A stretch of 64,000 bases of DNA from Rhodobacteraceae bacterium MED-G08 (GCA_002457055.1 NTKT01000006.1:1-64000), one strand, 5' to 3'. Positions 25,811 through 37,358 are shown, counted from the first letter of the stretch. Notes: generated from the sequence alone by a model not told the origin. Numbers and translations are program-made.

Positions 25811-27487
25811 TCAGAATAATCCCTCTATCTGACCAGTTTCATTCAGCATAATACTCTCTGAAGCAGGTTTTGATGGCAGTCCAGGCATAGTCATTATTTC
25901 ACCACAAATTACTACGATAAAACCAGCCCCCGCACTTAGTCTAACTTCGCGCACCGGTACAGAGTGGCCAGTTGGCGCACCTCTCCTGTTTGGATCAGTT
26001 GTAAAGCTATACTGTGTTTTGGCCATACAAACCGGCAAGTTGCCGTAACCAGCAGTTTCCCATTCCTTCAATTGGTTTCGGATTTTCGCATCGGCTAAAA
26101 CCTCATCCGCACGATAAATGCGTTTTGCTATTGTTTCGATTTTCCCAAGTAAAGACATCTCATCATTGTACAATGGTGCAAAGTTTCCAATTTCAGAGTC
26201 TGCTATTTCTGCTATCCGTTCAGCTAGGTCTACTGTTCCCTCAGAACCTTTCTCCCAGTGCTTGCATAAGATTGCTTCAGAACCCATATCCGATACATAG
26301 CCTTGCACAGCCTTCACCTCTGCGTCAGTGTCGGTAACAAAATGATTGATAGCCACAACAACTGGAACTCCAAAAGATTTAACATTTTCAATATGCCTTC
26401 CCAGGTTTGGACAGCCTTGAATAACAGCATCCACATTCTCATCTCCCAGGTCTGACTTAGCAACGCCACCATTCATTTTCATGGCTCTAATTGTGGCCAC
26501 AACAACTACAACCGATGGGGCCAAGCCTGCTTTTCGACATTTTATATTCATGAACTTCTCGGCGCCTAAGTCCGCACCGAAACCTGCTTCTGTTACTACA
26601 TAATCTGCAATTTTTAATGCTGTAGTTGTGGCCATGACAGAGTTACACCCGTGCGCAATATTGGCAAAAGGTCCACCATGAACAAATGCTGGATTATTCT
26701 CAAGAGTCTGAACCAAATTTGGCTGCATGGCATCTTTTAGCAGAACAGTCATAGCACCATCGGCCTTAATATCACGACAATAGATTGGGGTTTTGTCCCG
26801 TCTGTATGCAACTATTATATCACCTAGTCGGTTTTGAAGATCATCTAAATCAGTTGCAAGGCATAATATCGCCATGACCTCGGATGCTACAGTAATATCA
26901 AATCCAGTTTGCCGAGGAAACCCATTGGATACTCCACCGAGGGAAGTAACAATATCTCTCAGAGCCCTATCATTCATATCCATAACTCGCCGCCAGGCCA
27001 CTCGTCTCTCATCAATTTCTAGAGCGTTACCCCAGTAAATATGATTATCAATCATAGCAGCCAGTAAATTATGAGCAGACGTTATTGCATGAAAGTCTCC
27101 GGTAAAATGAAGATTCATTTCTTCCATTGGAACTACTTGCGCATATCCCCCACCAGCAGCCCCCCCTTTCATACCAAAACAAGGTCCAAGAGAGGCTTCT
27201 CTGATGCAAATAGCTGCTTTTTTGCCAATGCGATTTAACCCATCTCCTAAACCCACAGTAGTAGTAGTTTTTCCCTCACCTGCAGGTGTTGGATTAATTG
27301 CTGTAACTAAAATAAGCTTTCCATCATCATCTTTCTGCACCGAATTGATAAAATCTTGGCTAACTTTGGCTTTATCATGACCATATGGAAGCAAATGTTC
27401 GGATGGAATTCCAAGCTTAGACCCAATTTCTTGTATAGGCCGTTTTTGAGCTTCTCGCGCAATTTCTATGTCTGACTTATAACTCAT
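25811..27487 (-). CDS. ftfL: Formate-tetrahydrofolate ligase
   Basis: A 558-residue ATP-dependent ligase, the expected length for the family. The nucleotide loop is [18 protein letters not shown] near residues 67-84. [22 protein letters not shown] (in part), [13 protein letters not shown] and [14 protein letters not shown] (in part) are family signatures. In methylotrophs it runs toward formyl-THF for the serine cycle, or backward to gain ATP from methyl oxidation in marine methylamine users. It lies between folD and the NAD formate dehydrogenase on one strand, giving a complete folate-to-CO2 set. Confidence 0.96.
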   Translation of the reverse strand: MSYKSDIEIAREAQKRPIQEIGSKLGIPSEHLLPYGHDKAKVSQDFINSVQKDDDGKLILVTAINPTPAGEGKTTTTVGLGDGLNRIGKKAAICIREASLGPCFGMKGGAAGGGYAQVVPMEEMNLHFTGDFHAITSAHNLLAAMIDNHIYWGNALEIDERRVAWRRVMDMNDRALRDIVTSLGGVSNGFPRQTGFDITVASEVMAILCLATDLDDLQNRLGDIIVAYRRDKTPIYCRDIKADGAMTVLLKDAMQPNLVQTLENNPAFVHGGPFANIAHGCNSVMATTTALKIADYVVTEAGFGADLGAEKFMNIKCRKAGLAPSVVVVVATIRAMKMNGGVAKSDLGDENVDAVIQGCPNLGRHIENVKSFGVPVVVAINHFVTDTDAEVKAVQGYVSDMGSEAILCKHWEKGSEGTVDLAERIAEIADSEIGNFAPLYNDEMSLLGKIETIAKRIYRADEVLADAKIRNQLKEWETAGYGNLPVCMAKTQYSFTTDPNRRGAPTGHSVPVREVRLSAGAGFIVVICGEIMTMPGLPSKPASESIMLNETGQIEGLF

Positions 27488-27509
27488 CTCGAATATTCCT
27501 TTTGATTAA

Positions 27510-30275
27510 TTAGTTTGCGATGCTCTCAACTTTAACGGCGCTAAATTTGAACTCTGGGATTTTGCCATATGGATCCAAGGCAGGGTTTGTAAGAATGTTG
27601 GCTGCCGCTTCTACATAAGCAAATGGCAAAAAAACCATGTCTTCCGCTATTGCTCTATCTGCCCGGGCCATTATCGTTATACTCCCACGCTTTGTTGAGA
27701 GCTTAACATGTTCACCTGGCTGCACTCCGAGAAGATCCATTGTTTTGGGATTTAAAGAACAATTTGCCTCCGGCTCTACCGCATCAAGTACACTAGCGCG
27801 ACGAGTCATTGAACCAGTATGCCAATGCTCAAGCTGGCGACCGGTCGTTAAAACCATTGGGAAATTGGCATCTGGCACGTCATCTGGAGGTATTACACTA
27901 GCCGGAGCAAAACGGGCTTTACCACCACCTCTTGGAAATCCATTTCCAAAGACTATTGACTGTCCTGGATCATCAAATGATAAAGAGGGATAAGTCACAG
28001 CCCCTTCATTTTCTAGCCTTTCCCACGTGATATTATCCAGAGACTTCATATTCAATTTCATCTCTGCAAATATCTCGTCAGGTCCTTTATAATCCCAATC
28101 CAAGTCAAGCCTTTTAGCCAACTCTACTTCAATCCACCAATCCTCTTTAGCTTCTCCTGGTGGTGCGACAGCACGACGACCCATTTGAACTTGACGGTTA
28201 GTATTTGTGACCGTCCCAGACTTTTCATAAAAAGCTGACGCAGGAAGAATAACATCTGCGTAATTGGCCGTCTCAGTAAGAAATATATCTTGAACTACCA
28301 AATGATCTAACTTCGCTAATGCCTCACGAGCGTGCTCAACATCTGGATCAGACATTGCGGGGTTTTCACCCAGAATATACATGCCCAATATGCTATCGCC
28401 GTGTATTGCGTCCATAATCTCTGTGACTGTTAAGCCTTTTTCATTTGAAAAATCATCTGACTGCCAAACTTTAGTAAACGAATGCCTTATTTTTTGATCG
28501 GTAACGCTTTGATAATCAGGTAAAAACATAGGGATTAGGCCGGCATCTGATGCACCCTGCACATTGTTTTGACCTCTTAATGGATGTAAGCCAGCACCTG
28601 GCCTTCCAACATTACCTGTCATCAGCGCTAATGAAATTAAACAACGGCTGTTATCGGTCCCATGAACATGTTGACTTATGCCCATGCCCCAAAATATCAT
28701 TCCCGCCTTCCCTCTTGCAAAGGTACGCGCTGCAGCTCGCAATTCATTTGCAGGGATTCCACAAATGTCTTCCATTGCCTCTGGAGTAAAAGCACTCAAA
28801 TGCTCTTTTTCCGCTTGCCAGTTCTCGGTCTGATGGGAAATATAGTCATGATCATAAAGCTTTTCCTCTACGATAACGTTCATTATCGCATTTAGCATTG
28901 AGACATCGGCACCCGGTTTAAATTGTAGCATATGAGTAGCAAATCTTTTGAGAGCGGTGCCGCGAGGATCCATTACAATTAACTTTCCGCCACGTTTTGT
29001 AAATTGTTTAAAATACGTTGCCGCAACCGGATGGTTTTCTGTCGGGTTCGCACCAATTACAATTGCAACATCTGCATTTTCGATTTCGTTAAATGTTGCA
29101 GTGACTGCTCCAGAACCAACATTTTCAAGAAGAGCCGCAACAGATGAAGCATGACAAAGTCTTGTACAATGATCCACATTATTGTGTCCAAAGCCCTGAC
29201 GAATTAATTTTTGAAATAAATAAGCTTCCTCGTTTGAGCACTTTGCTGACCCAAAGCCTGCTACTGCAGCCCCACCCTTTTCATCTCGCAATCTTTTGAG
29301 ACCTGAAGCTGCAAAATCCAATGCTTCAGCCCAGCTAACTTCTTCAAAAACATTTTTATAATTGCCCGGATCAACATTTAGACCCTTTGCTGGTGCATCA
29401 CTTCGGCGAATAAGCGGTTTGGTAAGACGATGCGGATGATCTATATAGTCATAGCCAAACCGACCCTTAACACATAATCTACCTTGGTTTGCTGGCCCAT
29501 TAATCCCTTCGACATATTTTATTTTCTTATTTTTGACTTTGATACTAACCTGACACCCCACCCCACAAAATGGACAAACTGACTTCACTTCTTCATCAAA
29601 ATCCCCACTGTCACCAACTTGCTCATCATTAACTGCGCTTGAAGGCATCAAAGCACCCGTTGGGCATGCTTGAACGCATTCCCCACATGCCACACAGGTA
29701 CTTTCACCCATGGGATCATTAAAATCAAAAGTTGGAAAACTATCGTGCCCGCGACCTGCCATTCCTATTACATCATTGACCTGAACTTCCCTACAGGCTC
29801 TAACGCACAGACCACATTGGATGCATGCATCCAAATTAACGCTCATAGCAATGTGGCTATCATCTAAGATGGGTATTCTATCAGGCTCAATAGGAGGCAA
29901 TCGACTACTTTTAACATCGTTCATTTTTGCCATTTCATAAAAATGACTCGAACTGTCGTGCGCTTCAGCACTTTCAGGTTGGTCAGCCATAAGCATTTCC
30001 ACAACCATTTTCCTGGCCGAAGTAGCTCGGATGCTATTTGAATGTACCACCATGCCCACTGTAGGTTCACGAACGCATGATGCTGCTAAAGTACGCTCAC
30101 CTTCGATCTCTACCATGCAGGCTCTACAGTTTCCATCAGGCCGATATCCAGTTGTTGGTTTATGGCAAAGGTGAGGAATTACCAAACCTCCATCATTGGC
30201 AACATCCCAAATGCTTTGGCCCTTACTGGCAGTTACTTCTCTACCATCTAAAGTGAAGCGAACAATCTCAGACAT
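27510..30275 (-). CDS. fdsA: NAD-dependent formate dehydrogenase alpha subunit
   Basis: A 921-residue soluble catalytic subunit with a NuoG-like N-terminus: a 2Fe-2S domain (Cys37, 50, 53, 67), 4Fe-4S motifs CIQCGLCVRAC and CVACGECVQACP near residues 153-207, then CPFCGVGC that binds the proximal cluster and the bis-MGD domain. The metal ligand is Cys in TRLCHASS, so no selenocysteine is used. There is no Tat signal. This is the build of MeFdh1/FdsA cytoplasmic enzymes; MeFdh1 of Methylobacterium is a tungsten enzyme, and a tungstate importer is present in this window. It starts directly after the beta gene stop with no gap. Confidence 0.94.
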   Translation of the reverse strand: MSEIVRFTLDGREVTASKGQSIWDVANDGGLVIPHLCHKPTTGYRPDGNCRACMVEIEGERTLAASCVREPTVGMVVHSNSIRATSARKMVVEMLMADQPESAEAHDSSSHFYEMAKMNDVKSSRLPPIEPDRIPILDDSHIAMSVNLDACIQCGLCVRACREVQVNDVIGMAGRGHDSFPTFDFNDPMGESTCVACGECVQACPTGALMPSSAVNDEQVGDSGDFDEEVKSVCPFCGVGCQVSIKVKNKKIKYVEGINGPANQGRLCVKGRFGYDYIDHPHRLTKPLIRRSDAPAKGLNVDPGNYKNVFEEVSWAEALDFAASGLKRLRDEKGGAAVAGFGSAKCSNEEAYLFQKLIRQGFGHNNVDHCTRLCHASSVAALLENVGSGAVTATFNEIENADVAIVIGANPTENHPVAATYFKQFTKRGGKLIVMDPRGTALKRFATHMLQFKPGADVSMLNAIMNVIVEEKLYDHDYISHQTENWQAEKEHLSAFTPEAMEDICGIPANELRAAARTFARGKAGMIFWGMGISQHVHGTDNSRCLISLALMTGNVGRPGAGLHPLRGQNNVQGASDAGLIPMFLPDYQSVTDQKIRHSFTKVWQSDDFSNEKGLTVTEIMDAIHGDSILGMYILGENPAMSDPDVEHAREALAKLDHLVVQDIFLTETANYADVILPASAFYEKSGTVTNTNRQVQMGRRAVAPPGEAKEDWWIEVELAKRLDLDWDYKGPDEIFAEMKLNMKSLDNITWERLENEGAVTYPSLSFDDPGQSIVFGNGFPRGGGKARFAPASVIPPDDVPDANFPMVLTTGRQLEHWHTGSMTRRASVLDAVEPEANCSLNPKTMDLLGVQPGEHVKLSTKRGSITIMARADRAIAEDMVFLPFAYVEAAANILTNPALDPYGKIPEFKFSAVKVESIAN

Positions 30276-31952
30276 CTAACTCACCTCATCTGGGAAATGC
30301 TTAATTGTAAGTTTGATTGGATTGGAAGCCGCTTGCCCTAGGCCACAAATAGAAGCATCAACCATAGTGTCACCGAGTTCGTTTAAAAGATCTGCATCCC
30401 AGACTTCTGCTTGCATCAATTTTACTGCCTTTTCACAACCAACCCGACATGGGGTACACTGACCACAACTTTCATCCTCAAAAAAACGAAGCATATTTAA
30501 AGCAGCATCACGAGCTCTGTCATGGTCAGACAAAACCACAACCGCAGCGGAACCAATAAAACTACCGTGGGGCTGTAGAGTGTCAAAATCGAGTGGAATA
30601 TCATCCATTGAAGCTGGAAGAATACCGGATGAAGGTCCTCCAGGTTGATACGCCTTAAATTTATGACCTTCAGGCATTCCACCAGCCGCTTCAATTATAT
30701 CTTTAATGGTAGACCCAGCTGGTAAAAGATGGACACCCGGATTGTTAACGCGTCCAGACACTGAATAACTTCGCAAGCCCTTTCTTCCATTTTTCTCTAC
30801 AGAATTTAGAATTTCTGGACCTTCACGACAAATTCTTGCAATCCAATACAAAGTTTCTACGTTGTGCACTAACGTCGGTCGATTAAATATTCCTACTTGA
30901 GCCACAAATGGAGGGCGATGCCTTGGAAGACCTCGCTTGCCTTCAATGCTCTCAATCATAGCGCTCTCTTCGCCGCAAATATATGCTCCAGCCCCCCTAC
31001 GCAAATCAATGTAACCAGGGGATACTATTTTCTTTTTTTCGAGGGCGCTTATTTCAGTTCTCAAAATTTTCAATACAGCTGGATATTCATCCCGCATGTA
31101 AATAAATACCTTTTCAGCCTCTACTGCCCACGCCGCTATTAACATTCCCTCTAAAAATAAATGAGGTGACCGCTCTAAATAATAACGATCCTTAAAAGTG
31201 CCTGGTTCACCTTCATCGCCGTTAACCGCAAGATATCGAGGTCCAGAATTTGCCCTAACAAATTCCCATTTTTTTCCAGAAGGAAAGCCTGCCCCTCCTA
31301 ACCCCCTTAAACCTGCAGATAGAACTGTTTCCTGCACCTCTTGCCAATTGCCACTTTTCTCGAACGATTTGAGCTTTGAATATCCACCCTTCTCTAAATA
31401 CGTTTTTAAGGTTTCATAGTCCGGAATTTTTACGTTAGTATCGCCAGAAGATATTGCGGCCTGTACCTTTTCAATAGTAGCATTATCAATGTGGTTGTGA
31501 CCCAATTCCAAAGTTGGAGCAGTATCACAACGCCCCATACATGGTGCTCGAAGAACTCGGACTTGATCGACATCAAGCCCATTTTCCAGGGCAACCTTCA
31601 ACTCGTTACTACCAGCAAGCTCGCATGAAAGGCTATCGCAAACACGAATTGTAAGCGCCGGGGGTTCTTTTTCATCTTCTCTTATTACATCAAAGTGCGC
31701 GTAAAATGTGGCAACTTCGTAGACTTCAGCCATTGACATCTTTAATAATTCTGCCAATGCACGCAAGTGTCTCATGGATAGATGACCAAATTCATCCTGT
31801 ACCCGATGCAGATGCTCAATGAGAAGATCTGACCTTAATTCGAGATTGCTAAGTACTTCTTCAACTTCTTTTAGGGCGTTGTCGTCATACTGACGGCCCT
31901 TAGGCGTCTTCCTGCCCTTACCCGAACCATTTTTCCAAATGCCGTCTAACAT
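30276..31952 (-). CDS. fdhB: NAD-dependent formate dehydrogenase beta subunit (fused NuoE-NuoF type)
   Basis: A 558-residue fusion of a NuoE-like 2Fe-2S domain (about residues 20-165; Cys in RVCDSLSCELAGS and RAPCMGRCDTAP) and a NuoF-like flavoprotein (about 185-555; SAGLRGLGGAGFPSGKKW for FMN/NAD, and SCGQCTPCRVGC for a 4Fe-4S cluster). It passes electrons from the alpha subunit to NAD. The fusion of the gamma and beta parts is the organisation of Methylobacterium Fdh1B; in Cupriavidus they are separate (FdsG, FdsB). It lacks any accompanying fdsD/fdsC gene nearby. A 231-base spacer, 31953-32183, separates it from the LysR gene; I saw nothing distinct in it. Confidence 0.94.
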   Translation of the reverse strand: MLDGIWKNGSGKGRKTPKGRQYDDNALKEVEEVLSNLELRSDLLIEHLHRVQDEFGHLSMRHLRALAELLKMSMAEVYEVATFYAHFDVIREDEKEPPALTIRVCDSLSCELAGSNELKVALENGLDVDQVRVLRAPCMGRCDTAPTLELGHNHIDNATIEKVQAAISSGDTNVKIPDYETLKTYLEKGGYSKLKSFEKSGNWQEVQETVLSAGLRGLGGAGFPSGKKWEFVRANSGPRYLAVNGDEGEPGTFKDRYYLERSPHLFLEGMLIAAWAVEAEKVFIYMRDEYPAVLKILRTEISALEKKKIVSPGYIDLRRGAGAYICGEESAMIESIEGKRGLPRHRPPFVAQVGIFNRPTLVHNVETLYWIARICREGPEILNSVEKNGRKGLRSYSVSGRVNNPGVHLLPAGSTIKDIIEAAGGMPEGHKFKAYQPGGPSSGILPASMDDIPLDFDTLQPHGSFIGSAAVVVLSDHDRARDAALNMLRFFEDESCGQCTPCRVGCEKAVKLMQAEVWDADLLNELGDTMVDASICGLGQAASNPIKLTIKHFPDEVS

Positions 31953-32183
31953 TTCGTCCCACTAATTTTTTTTCCTAATATTAAAAATTTTTAACCACAG
32001 GTCAATTACTGAAAAAGTTTAAGCAATCATCCAAAAGTTAAATTTTATATATTCCCACACTTATGACTAATATCAGAATCCAATCATGTTGAGTTTATAA
32101 ATTCTCAGAAATTCATCAACACCTGAAAGCGACACAGAAAAATACAGATACGAATATGTTGCCAATTCGGGGTAGGTGAAGAC

Positions 32184-33149
32184 CTATGAAACAGATTTCA
32201 AGTAAGGTCTTTTTATTTTCATATTTGAAAAGGTATTCTCACTTTCTCGACTTATTTGAAGAAGCCAATTTCGAACTACGTCTCTTTCTTTTGAGCTTTT
32301 CGCATTCTTTGGAACTAAAAGGTAGTATCCATCAGAGGTTTTTACATGTTTATCACCAAGCGGGCATAACAACCTCCCAGATTCTAAATAACGGTCAACC
32401 AGATGCTGCCATCCTAGCGCAACTCCAAGTCCATCTACAGCAGCCTGAACTGCTAGAGGATAAGTGTTCACAATTGTTCGCCTACTACTTCGAAGGTTAT
32501 TCAGGTTGTGATTTTTTAACCAAGTGGTCCAATTCATCCACTCAAGATGGCTACTAGCAACATCAATTAAGTCCATATTTTTGATATATTTTTTTGATGT
32601 GACATCTGGGTTATTCGCTAAAAAATCGGGCGAACAAACTGGAAAAACAGTTTCCCCAAAGAGAAGCTCGCTGTGGAAATTCGGCCAATCTCCATTACCT
32701 CTAAGAATTACAAGATCATTACTTTCTGCCATACACTCTTCATCATCATCCGATGATACAATGGCGATATTTAAGTTTGGATTAACTGCTTGAAAGTTAT
32801 TTAAACGCGGCATTATCCATAGCGAAGCCACTGAATTTGTGGCTGCCAAAGTTATAGAACCAGACGACTCCTTCTCGAGAAGTCTAGAGGAAGCCTCCTT
32901 CAAAATATCGATTGCTTCTGATACAGATGACAGTAGTTCAAAACCCTCTGGAGTAATAGAAATAGACCTATGACCCCTATTAAACAATTGAACGCCATAA
33001 TGTTGTTCCAACAATTTAACTTTTCTACTTATCGATGACTCTGAGATATTCAACTCTTTGGATGCTGAAGTAAAACTTCCTGTTTTACCCGTAACCTGGA
33101 ACGCCAATAGATGGTCCAATGGAGGAAGACTCTTGCGACCGTTTAGCAT
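32184..33149 (-). CDS. LysR-family transcriptional regulator
   Basis: A 321-residue LysR regulator. The winged helix-turn-helix spans about residues 8-68 (LAFQVTGKTGSFTSASKELNISESSISRKVKLLE, cited here in part: FTSASKELNISESSIS), and a periplasmic-binding-like effector domain spans about 90-300. The GcvA-like start LPPLDHLLAFQVTG suggests that subfamily. It is transcribed away from the tmoXWV-tdm operon across 189 bases, the classic layout of a LysR activator with its target, so trimethylamine N-oxide or a betaine-like compound is a possible signal. Confidence 0.9.
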   Translation of the reverse strand: MLNGRKSLPPLDHLLAFQVTGKTGSFTSASKELNISESSISRKVKLLEQHYGVQLFNRGHRSISITPEGFELLSSVSEAIDILKEASSRLLEKESSGSITLAATNSVASLWIMPRLNNFQAVNPNLNIAIVSSDDDEECMAESNDLVILRGNGDWPNFHSELLFGETVFPVCSPDFLANNPDVTSKKYIKNMDLIDVASSHLEWMNWTTWLKNHNLNNLRSSRRTIVNTYPLAVQAAVDGLGVALGWQHLVDRYLESGRLLCPLGDKHVKTSDGYYLLVPKNAKSSKERDVVRNWLLQISRESENTFSNMKIKRPYLKSVS

Positions 33150-33203
33150 GTCATTACTCAGCTCCGTTAGAATACCGTCTTCATATTACAGAAGAAAATT
33201 TAA

Positions 33204-34292
<1,089 letters not shown>

Positions 34293-34315
34293 GACGATTA
34301 ATTAAATTAATCACT

Positions 34316-34340
34316 GCTCCCAGATCAAAAATCTGGGAGC
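34316..34340 (+). promoter_or_regulatory. Intercistronic hairpin after the binding-protein gene
   Basis: A perfect 10-bp stem GCTCCCAGAT/ATCTGGGAGC with a CAAAA loop, 23 bases after the tmoX stop and 22 bases before tmoW. Only a weak U-tract (TTACTACTTT) follows, so partial termination or protection of the binding-protein mRNA is likely. Such structures usually let the binding protein be made in excess over the membrane parts. Confidence 0.65.
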
Positions 34341-34362
34341 TTACTACTTTCTGGGGTAACTG

Positions 34363-35385
34363 ATGGCCAAAAAACCTGTAATATCGGCTAAGAATGTGTG
34401 GAAAATTTTTGGTGCAAACCCGAAAAAATATCTATCACAAATTTCGGCTGATTATTCTTTTGAACAGATAAAGGAAGATGGATATATAGCTGGCGTCAAG
34501 GATGTCTCAATCGATGTCCATAAAGGTGAAATGTTAGTCATCATGGGGTTATCTGGGTCAGGTAAGTCCACTTTGGTTAGATGCCTTTCCAGACTGCATG
34601 ATATAACCGGCGGCACAATATCGGTTGATAATCAAGATATTATGTCCCTAACAGAAAAGGAACTTATAGAGTTACGCCGCTCAAAAATGGGCATGGTCTT
34701 TCAATCCTTTGGGCTGCTTCCACATAGAACCGTATTAGAAAATGTTGCATTTCCACTCGAGATGCGTGGACAGGATAAATATACTCGCCGGGAGCGGGCA
34801 TTAGAGGTAATAAAGCTGGTTGGATTAGAGGGAAGAGAAGAATATTTTCCAAGAGAATTATCAGGAGGACAACAACAACGTGTTGGCATAGCTAGAAGTT
34901 TAGCCATTGAACCAGATATTTGGTTCTTAGACGAGCCCTTTTCCGCACTTGACCCGTTAATTAGAAGAGAAATGCAGGACGAATTTCTCAGACTGCAGGG
35001 CCTTCTTGGAAAAACAATTGTTTTTATAACTCATGATTTCGATGAAGCACTCAGGTTGGCCGATCGAATAGCAATCATGAAAGATGGAATGATAGAACAA
35101 TGCTCTACACCCGACCAAATAGTACTTAATCCAGCAACGGAGTATGTACGAAAATTCACAGAAGACGTTGAAAAAGCACGCGTTGTTAACGTTGAAGCTA
35201 TTATGGAGCCAACGGGGAAACCCCGATCATCCAAAAACGCACTTTACGGAAATAAGAAATTAAGAGACGTAGCTAAAATTCTCGCATCAGATACACGGGA
35301 ATTTATTCCGGTGAAAGACACTGATGATAAACTAGTTGGTCAAATAAATAGAAAAATAGCACTTGATATAGTGTTTGGCGAATAA
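34363..35385 (+). CDS. tmoW: TMAO/betaine-type ABC transporter ATP-binding protein
   Basis: A 340-residue ABC ATPase of the ProV/OpuAA type. Walker A is GLSGSGKST near residues 62-70, the signature LSGGQQQRVGIARSLA near 166, Walker B IWFLDEPFSALDP, and the switch His in FITHDFDEAL. The C-terminal part (about residues 265-340) is a shortened CBS-like region rather than the two full CBS domains of ProV. Its stop is two bases before the permease. Subunit letter usage follows the tmoXWV naming and is my assignment. Confidence 0.85.
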   Translation: MAKKPVISAKNVWKIFGANPKKYLSQISADYSFEQIKEDGYIAGVKDVSIDVHKGEMLVIMGLSGSGKSTLVRCLSRLHDITGGTISVDNQDIMSLTEKELIELRRSKMGMVFQSFGLLPHRTVLENVAFPLEMRGQDKYTRRERALEVIKLVGLEGREEYFPRELSGGQQQRVGIARSLAIEPDIWFLDEPFSALDPLIRREMQDEFLRLQGLLGKTIVFITHDFDEALRLADRIAIMKDGMIEQCSTPDQIVLNPATEYVRKFTEDVEKARVVNVEAIMEPTGKPRSSKNALYGNKKLRDVAKILASDTREFIPVKDTDDKLVGQINRKIALDIVFGE

Positions 35386-35387
35386 CT

Positions 35388-37358
35388 ATGAAAAAACTTA
35401 ACCAAAATGGCATGGACCTAAAAGCGATCGATACGAACACAGGTATCGCATCATTATTTTTACTGGTTGCCCTTGCATTTTTATTATCAAGAGGAATTTT
35501 ACCAGCTTGGTTAATACGCATTCCAGAGGCTTTGGTCCCTCCCTTAGCGGTTTGGTTGGATCTGATTTTCAATTTCATAAAAGATGACTTGCATCTTATT
35601 GATCTTACTCGCGCCATCTCAGGCGGCTTAGAAGTCCTATTAGACATTACAGCTAATCTTTTGTACGGAAGGAACCGATGGCCTAAATTGGGACCTATTC
35701 CATGGGCCGCTGTATGTGCGTCTTTTGTTGTTTTGGCTTATTATTTAGGCGGAGTGAGACTTGCACTACTTGCCCTGGTCACCTTCGTATGGACCGCGCT
35801 TATTGGTCAGTGGAAGATCGCGATGCAAACGATGTCCGTATTGACCCTAGCCGCACCTTTCGCTGTTCTAATAGGCCTGGGTTTGGGCATCACTGCCTGG
35901 AAATTTCGAACATTTGATAAGTCTATTCGGCCAATATTAAGTGTTCTCCAAACACTACCCTTTTTTACCTACCTACTTCCAGCGGTCATATTTTTTAAAG
36001 TTGGGCCAACTGCTGGTGCTGTAGCCACAATAATGTTTGCTGTACCGCCAATGATTTTAATGACGACACTTGGTTTAAGAAAGGTATCAACCGAAATAGT
36101 TGAAGCTGGGCACATGAGTGGATGCACTCGATGGCAAATGCTTCGCCGAGTTTACATACCCGCAGCACGAACAGAGATACTTGTTGGGGTTAACCAAGTT
36201 ATTATGTTGTGCCTTGCAATGGTAGTTCTTACTGCGTTTATAGGAATGCCTGGCTTAGGGGCTAAACTATTAGCTATGATGGGTTCATTCAAAATTGGCC
36301 GTAGTTTTGAAATCGGAATAACAATAGTTTTATTCGCTATTATGCTAGACCGAATGTCTAAGGCATGGGTCATGAAACAGCCGGTCCATTTTGACCGAGG
36401 CACCCAGTGGTGGCAGAGACATAAATATTTTTTGCTATCGCTTCTAGCTTTCGTATTTTTCTTGCTGCTGTCACAACTTATTCCAATCTTAGCAGAAGTC
36501 ACACGCAAACAAAGTTTCTCTCAGGGCAAAGAAATAGACAAAATCATAAAGGGGTTTTTAGCGATTGACAGCATAAAGAATACCACAGAGTGGTTGCGCT
36601 GGTTCCTAAACGTTAAGGTTTTGATACCATTTCGTAACTCTTTACTTTGGATACCCACACCTGCGTTTATACTAATTATAATGGGCTTGGGATGGTATCT
36701 TGCGGGCAAAAAAGAGGCACTAATAGCCGGGCTTTTCTTTACGATTGTCGCAATCACGGGATGGTGGGACCGCTCAGTAATCACTTTATATACAGTAATC
36801 TCCGCTGTGGTGCTGGCTACCTTTATTGGCATACCACTGGGGATAGTCGCGGCAAGATCAACCAAATGGTCATCAAGAATACTGCTTGCTTGTGACACTG
36901 CACAAACTTTTCCAAGTTTTATTTACCTTATTCCAGCGATTATGCTCTTCGGTGTCAATGATGTTGCTGTCGTATTTTCAATACTAATTTTTGCGGCGGT
37001 TCCACTAACAAGATATACAATCGAGGGGTTACGGGGAGTTCCTCCAGAAATGGTAGAGGCCGCCGATATGTCGGGGGCAACACGCTTCCAGAAACTTTTG
37101 ACCGTACAACTTCCTCTAGCATTGCCGACAATGGGCGTGGGTTTCAATCAGGCCATTAATTTTGCCTTTTTCATGGTTATCATCGCCGCGTTCATTGGGA
37201 CTCAAGACTTAGGTCAAGAGTTGCAAAGAACATTAGCAGGCACAGAACTCGGTAAAAACTTTGTTTTGGGCATGAATGTCTCTCTTATGGCACTCAGCTT
37301 CGACTTTATAATTACCAAATGGACCGAAACTCGAAAACAAGCATTGGGTTTGGGCTAA
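35388..37358 (+). CDS. tmoV: TMAO/betaine-type ABC transporter permease (two permease domains fused)
   Basis: A 656-residue membrane protein made of two ProW-like permease domains in tandem. Each holds an EAA-type coupling loop: EAGHMSGCTRWQMLRRVYIPAA (in part) near residues 240-262 and EAADMSGATRFQKLLTVQLPLALP (in part) near 560-585. Twelve or more helices are evident. One chain can therefore provide both pore halves, unlike the usual ProW homodimer. The stop TAA shares its last A with the ATG of the demethylase gene (TAATG), strong evidence that transport and demethylation work together. Confidence 0.88.
   Translation: MKKLNQNGMDLKAIDTNTGIASLFLLVALAFLLSRGILPAWLIRIPEALVPPLAVWLDLIFNFIKDDLHLIDLTRAISGGLEVLLDITANLLYGRNRWPKLGPIPWAAVCASFVVLAYYLGGVRLALLALVTFVWTALIGQWKIAMQTMSVLTLAAPFAVLIGLGLGITAWKFRTFDKSIRPILSVLQTLPFFTYLLPAVIFFKVGPTAGAVATIMFAVPPMILMTTLGLRKVSTEIVEAGHMSGCTRWQMLRRVYIPAARTEILVGVNQVIMLCLAMVVLTAFIGMPGLGAKLLAMMGSFKIGRSFEIGITIVLFAIMLDRMSKAWVMKQPVHFDRGTQWWQRHKYFLLSLLAFVFFLLLSQLIPILAEVTRKQSFSQGKEIDKIIKGFLAIDSIKNTTEWLRWFLNVKVLIPFRNSLLWIPTPAFILIIMGLGWYLAGKKEALIAGLFFTIVAITGWWDRSVITLYTVISAVVLATFIGIPLGIVAARSTKWSSRILLACDTAQTFPSFIYLIPAIMLFGVNDVAVVFSILIFAAVPLTRYTIEGLRGVPPEMVEAADMSGATRFQKLLTVQLPLALPTMGVGFNQAINFAFFMVIIAAFIGTQDLGQELQRTLAGTELGKNFVLGMNVSLMALSFDFIITKWTETRKQALGLG

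Noticed and set aside
36521-36898. A 125-residue antisense frame in the permease gene
   Set aside because: Antisense shadow of a hydrophobic coding region; the plus-strand permease is clear.
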